Assembly (NCBI RefSeq): GCF_900142195.1
Contig: NZ_FRAB01000016.1
Location: 91,899 to 155,898, forward strand
Length of the DNA: 64,000 nt
Source: Paraburkholderia terricola
GTDB lineage: Bacteria; Pseudomonadota; Gammaproteobacteria; Burkholderiales; Burkholderiaceae
Direction: 5' to 3'
Part shown: in pieces, positions 17,117 through 26,138 of the stretch
Numbering within the stretch: position 1 is the first letter of the stretch
Layout of the letters: every line of letters begins with the position of its first letter
The notes under the pieces: model-generated
The model's input: the letters and a program-made list of their open reading frames with translations, nothing else
Told to the model about the DNA's origin: nothing
Databases searched by the model: none
Made by a program: the position numbers and the translations under genes

Positions 17117-18607
17117 ATGACTCACTTCGATACCCGTCTCGTGCCTACCGGCGATATTTTCATCGGCGGGGAATGGCGGCAAGGGCGCGGCAAGCCCTAC
17201 CAAAGCCTGTATCCGGCGGATCAGTCGGTCAACATGGAAATCTCGACGGCCAATGCCGACGACGCCCGCGAAGCCGTGGAAGCCGCCGACGCCGCGTGGC
17301 GCAAGGCGGATTGGTCGGGCTTGAAGCCGCATCAGCGTGCGCTGATTCTGTACCGCATCGCCGATCTGATCATGGCGCATCACGAAGCGCTCGCGCAATT
17401 GCAGCGTCGCGACAACGGCAAACCGATCGGCGAGACGCGTGTGCTGGTGGCAAGCGCGGCCAACACGTTCCGCTACTTCGCCGCATGCCTCGAAACGCTC
17501 GACGAGGAAGTCACGCCCTCGCGCGGCGACTATCTGACGATGAGTATTTACGAACCGATCGGCGTGATCGCCGCGATTACGCCGTGGAATTCGCCGATCG
17601 CATCGGATGCGCAAAAGCTCGCGCCGGCGCTGGCGGGTGGCAATGCGGTGGTGTTGAAGCCCGCCGAAGTGACGCCGCTGATCTCCCTGGCGCTGGCTCG
17701 CCTCTGCGAGCAAGCCGGTGTGCCGAAGGGCGTCGTAAGCGTGCTGCCGGGCAAGGGCTCGGTGATCGGCGACGTGCTGGTGCGTCATCCGCTGGTGAAG
17801 AAAGTGTCGTTCACGGGCGGCACCGAAGTGGGCCGCGGCATCGCGCGCATTGCGGCGGACAAGCTGATGCCGGTGTCGCTCGAACTCGGCGGCAAGTCGC
17901 CGACCATCGTGTTCGACGACGCCGATCTCGATCATGCGGTGAACGGCGTGCTGTACGGCATTTTCAGTTCGTCGGGCGAGGCGTGCATCGCGGGATCGCG
18001 TCTGTTCGTGCAGCGCTCGATTTACGACGTGTTCATGAAGCGTCTCGTCGAGGGCGCGCGCAAGCTGCGCGTGGGCGATCCGTCGCGTGCGGAAACGCAG
18101 ATGGGGCCGCTCATTACCGCGGCGCATCGCGAAACGGTCGAGCGTTACGTCGCGTTGGGCCTGGAAGAAGGCGGCCGCTTGTTGTGCGGCGGCGAGCGCC
18201 CGGTCGGCGAGGGGCGCGAGCAAGGCACTTACTTTCAGCCGACCATTCTCGAAGGCCTCACGAATAACGCCCGCATCTGCCAGGAAGAAATCTTCGGCCC
18301 GGTGCTGGTCGCGATGCCGTTCGACGACGAAGCGTCGCTGCTGGAAGAAGCGAACGACAGCGTATTCGGTCTCGCCGCCGGCATCTGGACGCGCGATTAC
18401 AAGCGCGCTTACCGGGTCGCCCGCGCGCTCGAAGCCGGCACCATCTGGATCAACACCTACAAGCTGTTCTCGATCTCCACACCGTTCAGCGGCTGGAAAG
18501 AGAGCGGCATGGGGCGCGAGAAGGGCCGTCTCGGCATCCGCGAATACATGCAGCAGAAGAGCCTCTACTGGGGCTTGAACGACGCGCCGCTGGCGTGGGC
18601 GAATTGA
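17117..18607 (+). CDS. aldehyde dehydrogenase, NAD(P)-dependent
   Basis: 496 aa, ALDH superfamily full length. Asn158 in TPWNSP, Glu256 in LELGGKSP and nucleophile Cys290 in SSGEACIAGSR are all present, plus EEIFGPVL and PFSGWKESGMGREKG. In this operon it may oxidise a muconic semialdehyde-type ring-cleavage product or the aldehyde released by the ThDP enzyme. It begins 32 bases after the aspartate-dehydrogenase-like gene. Confidence 0.92.
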   Translation: MTHFDTRLVPTGDIFIGGEWRQGRGKPYQSLYPADQSVNMEISTANADDAREAVEAADAAWRKADWSGLKPHQRALILYRIADLIMAHHEALAQLQRRDNGKPIGETRVLVASAANTFRYFAACLETLDEEVTPSRGDYLTMSIYEPIGVIAAITPWNSPIASDAQKLAPALAGGNAVVLKPAEVTPLISLALARLCEQAGVPKGVVSVLPGKGSVIGDVLVRHPLVKKVSFTGGTEVGRGIARIAADKLMPVSLELGGKSPTIVFDDADLDHAVNGVLYGIFSSSGEACIAGSRLFVQRSIYDVFMKRLVEGARKLRVGDPSRAETQMGPLITAAHRETVERYVALGLEEGGRLLCGGERPVGEGREQGTYFQPTILEGLTNNARICQEEIFGPVLVAMPFDDEASLLEEANDSVFGLAAGIWTRDYKRAYRVARALEAGTIWINTYKLFSISTPFSGWKESGMGREKGRLGIREYMQQKSLYWGLNDAPLAWAN

Positions 18608-18634
18608 AGACGCAAGATACGCAAGAGGCATGTT

Positions 18635-19600
18635 ATGACGATTCTCGGCATTGAACAGATTATTTACGGCGTGACGGATCTCGCTACCTGTCGCCGCTTT
18701 TTCGCGGACTGGGGCTTGAAGGAAGTCGCGCACGATGAAACGCATGCGCGCTTCGAAACGCTGAACGGCTGCACGGTTCTCCTGGCCGATGCGAGCGACC
18801 CGTCGCTGCCGCCCGCGTTCGAAGAAGGGCCGACGCTGCGCGAAGTGACGTGGGGCGTCGCGACGCAAGCGGAACTCGACGAACTGCGCGGCCGCTTCGC
18901 CGGCCAGCCCGGCCACTTCGAAACCGGCGACGCCGTCGGTTGCATCGACCCGAACGGCATGGCGATTCGCGTGGAAGTGACTCGCAAACGGGTGCTCGAT
19001 ATTCACGGTTCGCCTTCGAACGTATGGGGCCAAACGCTGCGCGTCGATCAACCGTCGCCGATTTACGAGCGTGCCGAACCGGTCGAAGTGGGTCACGTCG
19101 TGTTCTTCACGAACTGTCTCGCGGAACAGGAAAAGTTCTACCAGGACCTGCTCGGCTTCGAAACATCGGATCGCTATCCGGGCCGCGGCGCATTCATGCG
19201 CTGCGCGCCGCACGGCGGCCACCACGATATTTTCCTGCTGGCGCTGCCGGGCGGCAAACGCGGTTTGAATCACGTCGCGTTCACCGTGCGCGATATCCAC
19301 GAAGTATTCGGCGGCGGCATGCACATCAGCCGTTGCGGTTGGGATACGCAACTCGGGCCGGGGCGTCATCCGGTTTCGTCGGCGTACTTCTGGTACTTCC
19401 AGAATCCGGCCGGCGGCCTGATCGAGTACTACGCCGACGAAGACCAGCTCACGCCCGAATGGCAGCCGCGCGATTTCGAACCCGGCCCGACCGTGTTCGC
19501 CGAATGGGCGATCGACGGCGGCATCGACGGCAATACGCGTCGCCAGAAAAACGCGCAAGCGCCGGAGGGCAAGTTCATGACGGAGCGCAAAAATGACTGA
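18635..19600 (+). CDS. type I extradiol (catechol meta-cleavage) dioxygenase, VOC fold
   Basis: 321 aa, two VOC modules as in BphC/XylE. The metal-binding triad sits in the C-terminal module: His154 (VGHVVFFT), His213 (GLNHVAFTV) and Glu264 (GGLIEYYAD). These enzymes use Fe(II) (or Mn) and O2 to open catechols next to the diol. It is the ring-cleavage step expected after the Rieske and SDR steps. The 3' end overlaps the reductase gene by 8 bases. The C-terminal tail (NTRRQKNAQAPEGKF) is longer than usual. Confidence 0.88.
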   Translation: MTILGIEQIIYGVTDLATCRRFFADWGLKEVAHDETHARFETLNGCTVLLADASDPSLPPAFEEGPTLREVTWGVATQAELDELRGRFAGQPGHFETGDAVGCIDPNGMAIRVEVTRKRVLDIHGSPSNVWGQTLRVDQPSPIYERAEPVEVGHVVFFTNCLAEQEKFYQDLLGFETSDRYPGRGAFMRCAPHGGHHDIFLLALPGGKRGLNHVAFTVRDIHEVFGGGMHISRCGWDTQLGPGRHPVSSAYFWYFQNPAGGLIEYYADEDQLTPEWQPRDFEPGPTVFAEWAIDGGIDGNTRRQKNAQAPEGKFMTERKND

Positions 19601-20858
19601 CGCTGCCACGGAAAAGGCCCTGGCCGCGCACGCCGGACTCGAAGCGCCGCGCACCATCGTCGTGATCGGCGGCGGCCAGGCGGCCGGTTGGGTCGTGAAG
19701 ACATTGCGCAAGGAAGGCTTCGACGGCCGCCTCGTGATGATCGCCGACGAGGTTCATCTGCCGTACGAGCGCCCGCCGTTGTCGAAGGCCGTGCTGGCGG
19801 GCGAGGCGGATATCGACACCGTGCGGCTCGTCAAGCCCGACGATTTCGCCGCGCTCAACGTCGAGGCATGGCAACCCGATCGCGCGACGTCGATCGATCG
19901 CGAGCAACGCATCGTGCGCACGCAAGCGGGCCGTGAAGTGCAATACGACCGTCTGGTGATCGCCACGGGCGGCGCGGCGCGCCGCTTGCCGGACTCGCTC
20001 GTCAAGACCTCGCACATCGCCTATCTGCGGACGCTCGACGAAGCCGTGGCTTTAGGCGAACGGCTGCGCGCCAGCAAGCGCGTGCTCGTCGTGGGCGGCG
20101 GCTGGATCGGCCTCGAAGTCGCGGCCACCGCGCGCAAGCTCGGCGTGAATGCAACGGTGGTGGAGGGCGCGCGGCGTCTGTGCGCCCGCTCGTTGCCGCC
20201 AATGGTGTCCGACTTCCTGCTCGACCTGCATCGCGCGAACGGCGTGGACGTGCGTTTGCACGCATCGCTGGTGTCGATCACGGATCATCCGAACGACGCC
20301 AGCCGCATCCGCGCGACGTTCGCGGACGGCTCGACCGTGGATGCCGATTTCGCGGTCGCCGGTATCGGTCTCACGCCGCACACGGCGCTGGCGGAAGCCG
20401 CGGGCGTGAAGGTGGAAGACGGCATCGTGGTCGATCATTTCGGCGCGACCGACGATCCGCGCATTTTCGCGTGCGGCGACGTCGCCAATCATCCGAGCGC
20501 GTGGCTCAAGCGCCGCGTGCGGCTCGAATCGTGGGCCAATGCGCAGAACCAGGCGATCGCCGCGGCAAAGGCGCTGCTCGGCACGTTCGAACCGTATGCG
20601 GACATTCCGTGGTTCTGGTCCGATCAGTACGACGTGAATCTGCAAATTCTCGGCGACATTCCGGGCGACGCGCAACTGGCTGTACGCGGCGACCTGCCGG
20701 GCAAGAACGCCACGCTTTTCCATCTGGAAGACAACGCGATTCGCGGCGTGATCGCCATCAACAATCCACGCGAACTGAAGCTCTCGCGCAAGTGGATGAA
20801 CCAAGGCCGGACCATCGACCTTGCCACACTGACCGACGCCACCACGGCGCTTGCCTAA
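19593..20858 (+). CDS. FAD-dependent ferredoxin reductase of the oxygenase system
   Basis: 421 aa, BphG/CarAd-like glutathione-reductase-type reductase. FAD motif IVVIGGGQAAGWVVKTLR (residues 15-32), VHLPYERPPLSKAVLAG, NAD-binding VLVVGGGWIGLEVAATARKLG, and the FAD-binding IFACGDVANHPS. It transfers electrons from NADH to the Rieske ferredoxin encoded at 8897. Together with ferredoxin and oxygenase it completes a three-component system within one operon. It overlaps the extradiol gene by 8 bases. Confidence 0.92.
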   Translation: MTDAATEKALAAHAGLEAPRTIVVIGGGQAAGWVVKTLRKEGFDGRLVMIADEVHLPYERPPLSKAVLAGEADIDTVRLVKPDDFAALNVEAWQPDRATSIDREQRIVRTQAGREVQYDRLVIATGGAARRLPDSLVKTSHIAYLRTLDEAVALGERLRASKRVLVVGGGWIGLEVAATARKLGVNATVVEGARRLCARSLPPMVSDFLLDLHRANGVDVRLHASLVSITDHPNDASRIRATFADGSTVDADFAVAGIGLTPHTALAEAAGVKVEDGIVVDHFGATDDPRIFACGDVANHPSAWLKRRVRLESWANAQNQAIAAAKALLGTFEPYADIPWFWSDQYDVNLQILGDIPGDAQLAVRGDLPGKNATLFHLEDNAIRGVIAINNPRELKLSRKWMNQGRTIDLATLTDATTALA

Positions 20859-20883
20859 CTACACCTACGGACGGGACAACGGC

Positions 20884-22287
20884 ATGAGAACCATCGACAA
20901 CATCATGGGGGACCGCAGCAGCGCCGGTGTCTCCGGCCCTGTGACCCGGGGCTCGATCATCGCGCGTCTCGAGCGCCTGCCGAGGAACGCGATGCAGGTG
21001 CGCGCGCGGATTCTGATCGGGCTCGCGACATTCTTCGACGGCTTCGACGTGATCGCGATCGCGGCCACGCTGCCGGTCCTGATCGCGAAGTGGCATCTGA
21101 CGCCGTGGGAAATCGGCTTTCTGATCGGCTCCGGGTCGGTCGGCCAATTGCTCGGTGCGTTCCTGTTTCCGTGGTACGCCGAGCGCAAGGGCCGCGTGCG
21201 CGCGATTGCATTGAGCTCGGGGATCATCGGCATCACCAGTATTGCGTGCGGTTTCGCGCCGACCTTCGCGGCGTTCGTGGCGTTGCGCGTGATTCAAGGC
21301 GTGGGACTCGGCGGCGAATTGCCGGTGGCCGCGACGTACATCAACGAGATCAGCCGTGCGCATGGCCGTGGGCGTTTCGTGCTGTTGTACGAGATCGTGT
21401 TTCCGGTGGGCCTGCTGGCTTCCAATGCGTTGGGTGCGTGGATCGTGCCGCGTTTTGGTTGGCAAGCCATGTACTGGATCGGCGGCATGCCGTTGATTCT
21501 GTTCTTCGTATTGCGCAAGCTGGTGCCGGAATCGCCGCGCTGGCTCGCCGAGCGCGAACGCATGACCGATGCCGACGCCGCCGTGCACGCGTTCGAACGC
21601 ACCGCGAAAGGACCGCTGCCGCCGGTGACCCATTCCGCCGAATTCGAAGCAATGGCGAATCGCCATCCGAAGCGCCGCATGCGCGATCTGTTCGGCCCGG
21701 CTTATTTGAAGCGCACGCTGGCGGTGGCGATGCTGTGGATTACCTGCGGGTTCATTCAATACGGTCTCTCGACGTGGCTGCCGACGATCTATCGCACGGT
21801 TTATCACGCGCCGCTGCAACTGGCGCTGAATCTGGCGGTGGCGGCTTCGGTGCTGGGCGTGCTGGGTTCGCTGACTTGCGCGTTGCTGGTCGATAAGGTG
21901 GGGCGCAAGCCGATCATCAACCTGTCGTTCCTTGCGTGCACGCTTTCGTTGCTGCTGGCAGGCGTGTTTCATGAATCGTCGGTGTATGTGGTCGCGACGT
22001 TCTGTGCGTTTTCGTTGGGCTTTCTCGCTTGCGGCTTTATCACGGCTTATGTGTACACGCCGGAGTTGTATCCGACCAGTATCCGAGCGACGGGCTGCGG
22101 TATCGGCGGCGCGTGGCTGAAGGTGGCGGCGATCTTCGCGCCGGCCATCGTGTCGAAGACGATGATCGGCGGCAATTTGCAGGTGGCGTTTTATGTTCTG
22201 GCGGCGGTGCCTTTTCTTGCCGCGGTGGTGGTGCACTTTCTTGGGATCGAGACCAAGGGCAAGGTGTTGGAGCAGTTGGAGGCTTGA
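20884..22287 (+). CDS. MFS transporter, aromatic acid/sugar-type
   Basis: 467 aa, 12 predicted membrane helices. The MFS signature between helices 2 and 3 is WYAERKGRVRAIA; helix 1 begins RILIGLATFFDGFDVIAIAATLP, which carries the DGFD motif of aromatic acid:H+ symporters (AAHS). The second half repeats it with DKVGRKPIIN. It probably imports the cluster's substrate across the inner membrane, pairing with the porin at 7.4 kb. Last gene of the run; a weak CCCCAAA/TTTGGGG inverted repeat lies after it at 22323-22356. The start is the Met at 20884; an upstream in-frame Met at 20851 overlaps the reductase gene. Confidence 0.88.
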   Translation: MRTIDNIMGDRSSAGVSGPVTRGSIIARLERLPRNAMQVRARILIGLATFFDGFDVIAIAATLPVLIAKWHLTPWEIGFLIGSGSVGQLLGAFLFPWYAERKGRVRAIALSSGIIGITSIACGFAPTFAAFVALRVIQGVGLGGELPVAATYINEISRAHGRGRFVLLYEIVFPVGLLASNALGAWIVPRFGWQAMYWIGGMPLILFFVLRKLVPESPRWLAERERMTDADAAVHAFERTAKGPLPPVTHSAEFEAMANRHPKRRMRDLFGPAYLKRTLAVAMLWITCGFIQYGLSTWLPTIYRTVYHAPLQLALNLAVAASVLGVLGSLTCALLVDKVGRKPIINLSFLACTLSLLLAGVFHESSVYVVATFCAFSLGFLACGFITAYVYTPELYPTSIRATGCGIGGAWLKVAAIFAPAIVSKTMIGGNLQVAFYVLAAVPFLAAVVVHFLGIETKGKVLEQLEA

Positions 22288-22366
22288 TGCTTTCGGCGCG
22301 AAGGCGTTGGTGGTGAACTGCGCCCCAAAGATCGGATCGGTGTTCGACTTTTGGGGTGCGGGTCAA

Positions 22367-22828
22367 TCACAACCCCTTCCGATAAATCACAAACCCCGAC
22401 CGTTCAGCAACCTGGTCATAAAGCTTCATCGCCGTCTGATTGGTCTCATGCGTCTGCCAGTACACGCGTTGCGCACCGTCGGCCTTCGCCCGCGCATACA
22501 CCGCTTCGATCAGCGCGCGGCCGATACCTTTGCCGCGCTCGGTTTCAAGCGTATAGAGATCTTGCAGATAACAGGTCGGTCCCGCCATCGTCGTGTGACG
22601 GTGATACAGAAAATGCACGAGGCCGAGCAATTGGCCGTTGCGTTCGGCGACCATCGCGTGCATCGGCTCATAACCGTCGAAGAAACGGCCCCACGTAATC
22701 AGCGTGATCTCGCGCGGCAATGCGGTTTCGCCGGAGCGTCCATAGAACGCGTTGTAAGCGTCCCAGAGCGGGAGCCATGCGTCGAAGTCGTCGGGCGTGG
22801 CGGGGCGGATTTGAATCGTGTCGGACAT
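22367..22828 (-). CDS. GNAT-family N-acetyltransferase
   Basis: 153 aa, start at 22828 with an AAGGAA ribosome site. Acetyl-CoA-binding motif A: YLQDLYTLETERGKGIGRALIEAVYARAKADG; also YWQTHETNQTAMKLYDQVAERSGF, typical of diamine-acetyltransferase-like GNATs. Substrate unknown. It faces the MFS transporter gene convergently and is not part of that operon. Confidence 0.85.
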   Translation of the reverse strand: MSDTIQIRPATPDDFDAWLPLWDAYNAFYGRSGETALPREITLITWGRFFDGYEPMHAMVAERNGQLLGLVHFLYHRHTTMAGPTCYLQDLYTLETERGKGIGRALIEAVYARAKADGAQRVYWQTHETNQTAMKLYDQVAERSGFVIYRKGL

Positions 22829-23152
22829 CAGCGCGGTTCCTTGTGGGTGATGGTGGCGGGCAGCCGCCGCATGCTTCTGCCAAGGGCGAATTGAGCGGGC
22901 GCAGACGTAGACGGTCGCGCTCAACGCCTCCTTGCGCCCTTCAGCGCCTTCCCGCCTGGCGGTATCCAGGCGATGGCTTTAGCTCCGACAGCATAAGAAA
23001 TTTGCGGCGCTATTGTTAGCTCCAGCATGTGCTGGAAACTTGGAGCCACTATCGCCGGGGTTCACGCTCAACTACGCGGGCATCGAGCCGCACAAAGCGC
23101 ATGCGTTTCGCGGTACGCCGACTGATCCGCCAACACGCCCCGCCACCATGAC
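22829..23152. other. intergenic region with a 16-bp near-palindrome
   Basis: About 324 bases without a credible gene. At 23021-23036, TCCAGCATGTGCTGGA has perfect 7-bp arms around TG, possibly a regulator site for the acetyltransferase gene. A second partial TAGCTCC/GGAGCC pairing brackets it, so a small RNA hairpin is also possible. Nothing else is supported. Confidence 0.35.
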
Positions 23153-24256
23153 CTAAACCCTCTCCGCTCTCAACCACCGCGCGAGCATCGCATCATCACC
23201 CGTCTCCAAGGCCTGCGCGACGCGCCTTCCCACCGCCGCGCCGAATTTATAACCGTGGCCCGAGCATGCCGACACCACCAGCGTATTGCCGATGCGTTTC
23301 GAAAAGAAGCGTTTGTCCGCCGTAAAGGTGTACGCGCAGGTTTTCACTTCGGCAACGGTATATTCGTCGATCCGACTGAACGGCGGCGCAAAGAGCCTAA
23401 GCAAGCTGTCGCCCTCGCCGGGCCTCGCCACACGATCGACGTCAGGGTCCGGCGCACGCACCTTATGCACGCCGGCGCCGATTTTCAAACCGACGCCATC
23501 GACGGGCGGCAGCACATAGCCGTCGCTATCGCCGCCAATATCGACGATCGCCGGCGCATTCGACCACGCGTCCTCCAGATCCGCGGGCGGTTCCAGATAA
23601 GCGACGGCATTGCGATAGGTCACGAGTTCTTCCGCAAGCTCCGGGAACAGTTGCAGCGTCCAGGCACCGGCAGCGACCACGAGCCGGTCGGCGCGCACCA
23701 CGGTCTCATCGTCGAGCCGCACGCAAGCGCCATGCGGATCGACGGAAAGCGCCTTGACGCGCATGCGAATATCGGCGCCGCGCATCTTCAGCCACGCTTT
23801 CATATCGCGCGCGATGCGTTCGCTAAAGAGCACGCCGCCTTCGCGATCGAGGTAGCCGTAGCGAAACGTCTCGGGGTCGAGAAAAGGATAACGCTCGGCT
23901 GCTTCACGCGGTTCGAGCCGTTCGTATTCGAATTCCATCCGGTCGAGGCCGGCGCGGCATCGTTCGGCGCCATCGCCCGCGTATTGCGAAATGCCGAGCA
24001 CGCCGCAATTCGCATAGTGGGACACGCCCAGGTCGTTCCACACCAGATCCCAACTATCGAATGCCTCGGCGAGGTTGCGCGCATAACCATCGGCATCGCC
24101 ATATGCACGGCGGATCATGCGATGCCGGTCGCCCGACGCGGCGAGCGGATTGGGAATCGAGCCTTGCTCGATCAGCGTGACGTCGTGTCCGAGTTTTGCG
24201 AGCGACCACGCCGTGCTCAAGCCGGCGATGCCCGCGCCTACGATTGTCACTCGCAT
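23153..24256 (-). CDS. FAD-dependent amine oxidase/sarcosine oxidase-like (DAO family)
   Basis: 367 aa. It opens with the FAD dinucleotide motif VTIVGAGIAGLSTAWSLAKLGHDVTLIEQG. Later motifs DRLVVAAGAWT and CAYTFTADKRFF, plus SACSGHGYKFGAAVGRRVAQALE, match monomeric sarcosine oxidase/N-methyl-amino-acid oxidases, including the Cys (TCAYT) that carries covalent FAD in that group. Likely reaction: oxidative deamination or demethylation of a secondary amine, giving H2O2. Monocistronic; substrate unknown. Confidence 0.85.
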   Translation of the reverse strand: MRVTIVGAGIAGLSTAWSLAKLGHDVTLIEQGSIPNPLAASGDRHRMIRRAYGDADGYARNLAEAFDSWDLVWNDLGVSHYANCGVLGISQYAGDGAERCRAGLDRMEFEYERLEPREAAERYPFLDPETFRYGYLDREGGVLFSERIARDMKAWLKMRGADIRMRVKALSVDPHGACVRLDDETVVRADRLVVAAGAWTLQLFPELAEELVTYRNAVAYLEPPADLEDAWSNAPAIVDIGGDSDGYVLPPVDGVGLKIGAGVHKVRAPDPDVDRVARPGEGDSLLRLFAPPFSRIDEYTVAEVKTCAYTFTADKRFFSKRIGNTLVVSACSGHGYKFGAAVGRRVAQALETGDDAMLARWLRAERV

Positions 24257-24403
24257 ACCAGCTCCCCCGAGTCGATGGTTCCGGGTCAGAGTCTAGCAGC
24301 GGAAAATAAAGAATCGGTGCGCGTTCGTGCGAATCGGCACTCGAATGAACCAGCCTGGTGCAAACACCAATCGGGCAGGCGGTGGTCTCCGCGCGCCGCC
24401 GTG

Positions 24404-24607
24404 TCAGTGCTTGCGATTCGAACCGTGGCGCAGTTGGTCGCGCACTTTCTTCGCCGCGAAGAGCGGCACGTAATCGAACACGCGGGCGTCGTGCCGATAG
24501 TCGGCGAGCGTGTCCGCGTACATCTTCGAGACGGTTTCCGGGGGCGTGTCGGTTTCCTCGGCGATGCTTTTCACCACTTCGTCAACGTTAGGCTCGGGTT
24601 GTGACAT
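24404..24607 (-). CDS. DUF3562 family small protein
   Basis: 67 aa; the start at 24607 follows GGAGAAG. The sequence (VDEVVKSIAEETDTPPETVSKMYADTLADYRHDARVFDYVPLFAAKKVRDQL) matches the DUF3562 pattern seen in Burkholderia: an all-helical domain with a conserved YADTLADY...ARV..Y..LF core. It resembles a small helical DNA- or protein-binding protein. No function is known. Separate from neighbours. Confidence 0.7.
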   Translation of the reverse strand: MSQPEPNVDEVVKSIAEETDTPPETVSKMYADTLADYRHDARVFDYVPLFAAKKVRDQLRHGSNRKH

Positions 24608-24783
24608 AGGACTTCTCCACGCAAGGGAGGCGGGTTGGACACCAGGACGCTCGGACACCAGCAGTCATTAGAGGATGCGATCGGCGGCGATGCAAATTGA
24701 ATCGGTCTATCGCAGGACTCATTCCACAGAGATTTTTGTCTTGCAGTGCGGCAAACGCGCGAGCCACGCGGTGACGCGGAAAA

Positions 24784-25848
24784 TCAATGGGTGTGACGAT
24801 GATGTATGTCAGGGAAATGCGCATGCGTGTGCGTAATCGGTGCATGCCGATGCGGATGGCTGTGCGGCTCTTTGCCGTCCCAGGCGAAGTCGTGCTCATG
24901 CTGATGATGCGCGTCGTGCCGATGCCGATGCGTGTGATCCAGCGCGTGATGCGTGTGCGGATGCTCGTGCCGTTCGCGGATATGCAACCAGACGCCCAGC
25001 GTCATGAGCGCGGCGGCGACCCAGAATAGCGGCGGCGGCATGTCCGGCCACAGCAGCCACGACAAGGTCACGCCGAACAGCGGCGCGACCGAGAAATAGG
25101 CGCCGGTACGCGCGGTGCCGAGATTGCGCAGCGCGACGACGAACAGCACGAGGCTCACGCCATAGCCCGCGAAACCGGTCAGCATCGCGAGCGCGAGGGT
25201 CGGGACATTCGGCCAGGCGGCGCCAAGTGAGAGCGCAAGCGCGACGTTGACCGAACCGGCCACGAGTCCTTTCACGCAGGCAATGAACATCGCATCGTGG
25301 GTGGACACCTTGCGGGTGAGATTGTTGTCGACGGCCCAGCACGCGCATGCGCCGGCCAGCAGCAGCGTGCCGGGCGGCAGTCCGGCCGCGCCCGGCTGCC
25401 ACGACAGCGCCACACCGCCCGCGACGATCGCGGCCATGCCGAGGAACACCTGCACGTCGACGTTCTCGCGGAACACGATCCACGCGATCAGCGCGGTAAA
25501 GACGCCTTCGAGGTTCAGCAGCAGCGAGCCGGTGGCGGCCGGCGTGGTTTGCAGACCCAGCATCAGCAGGGCCGGCCCCGCGACGCCGCCCGCCACGATC
25601 GCGCCGGCGAGCCACGGTACTTCGCGCAATGGAAAATGCCCACCATCGCTCCGCCGCGCGGCGGCGCTTGCCTTGAGCCGGCGCGCCAGGATCACCGCGG
25701 CGAGACCGATGCCGCTGCCCAGGTAGAAAAGGCCGGCGAGCGGAAACGGCGACAGCGAGCCGAGCAGCGCCTTGGCGAGCGGGGTAGTCGCGCCGAACAG
25801 GGCGGCGGCGAGCAAGGCGGTGAAGGCGGCGTTGGAACGGCTAGGCAT
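24784..25848 (-). CDS. EamA/DMT-family transporter with histidine-rich tail
   Basis: 354 aa. Residues 1-290 are the ten-helix drug/metabolite transporter fold with two EamA repeats (AALFGATTPLAKALLG; LLLAGACACWAVDNNLTRKV). Residues 291-354 form a soluble tail containing 24 His in 64 residues (for example HTHHALDHTHRHRHDAHHQH). EamA proteins are exporters of metabolites or metals; His-rich tails bind Ni, Co or Zn in metal transporters. Export of a metal or metal chelate is therefore plausible but unproven. Divergent from the Rieske gene at 26.1 kb. Confidence 0.88.
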   Translation of the reverse strand: MPSRSNAAFTALLAAALFGATTPLAKALLGSLSPFPLAGLFYLGSGIGLAAVILARRLKASAAARRSDGGHFPLREVPWLAGAIVAGGVAGPALLMLGLQTTPAATGSLLLNLEGVFTALIAWIVFRENVDVQVFLGMAAIVAGGVALSWQPGAAGLPPGTLLLAGACACWAVDNNLTRKVSTHDAMFIACVKGLVAGSVNVALALSLGAAWPNVPTLALAMLTGFAGYGVSLVLFVVALRNLGTARTGAYFSVAPLFGVTLSWLLWPDMPPPLFWVAAALMTLGVWLHIRERHEHPHTHHALDHTHRHRHDAHHQHEHDFAWDGKEPHSHPHRHAPITHTHAHFPDIHHRHTH

Positions 25849-26138
25849 AAGCGGACGATTCGAGTGGAAACGGGCGATGCCGACACCATACCGCTATCCC
25901 GGGGGCGATGCCTGGCGCTCCCGCGCCGGGCGACCAGAGCGCGCCGCGGCGCGCGTTCGTGGCGGCGCGCAAAGCGGCAGGCCGACGCGCTCCCGCCAGC
26001 AGCAGGCGCGGCCAAGGCTGGCCCGCGCGGTCCGCATCGACCCCATGCCGCTTCCGGTTCGAGTAGACTGTGCGACGATGCCGCCCGCGACTAGCAGGGC
26101 GGCAACCTTCTATCCGCTCGTGCACGGAGGCTCCGTTT

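Noticed and set aside
17081..19711. 876-residue open frame antisense to the ALDH and extradiol genes
   Set aside because: Antisense shadow: Arg/Ala/His-rich composition, no motif, fully overlaps genes with intact catalytic residues.
23021..23036. Near-palindrome TCCAGCATGTGCTGGA as a phage attachment site
   Set aside because: No integrase, tRNA or second copy in the window; kept only as a weak regulatory candidate.
24784..25029. Plus-strand 80-residue Met/Arg/Val-rich frame opposite the exporter tail
   Set aside because: Antisense of the His-rich tail codons; composition artefact.
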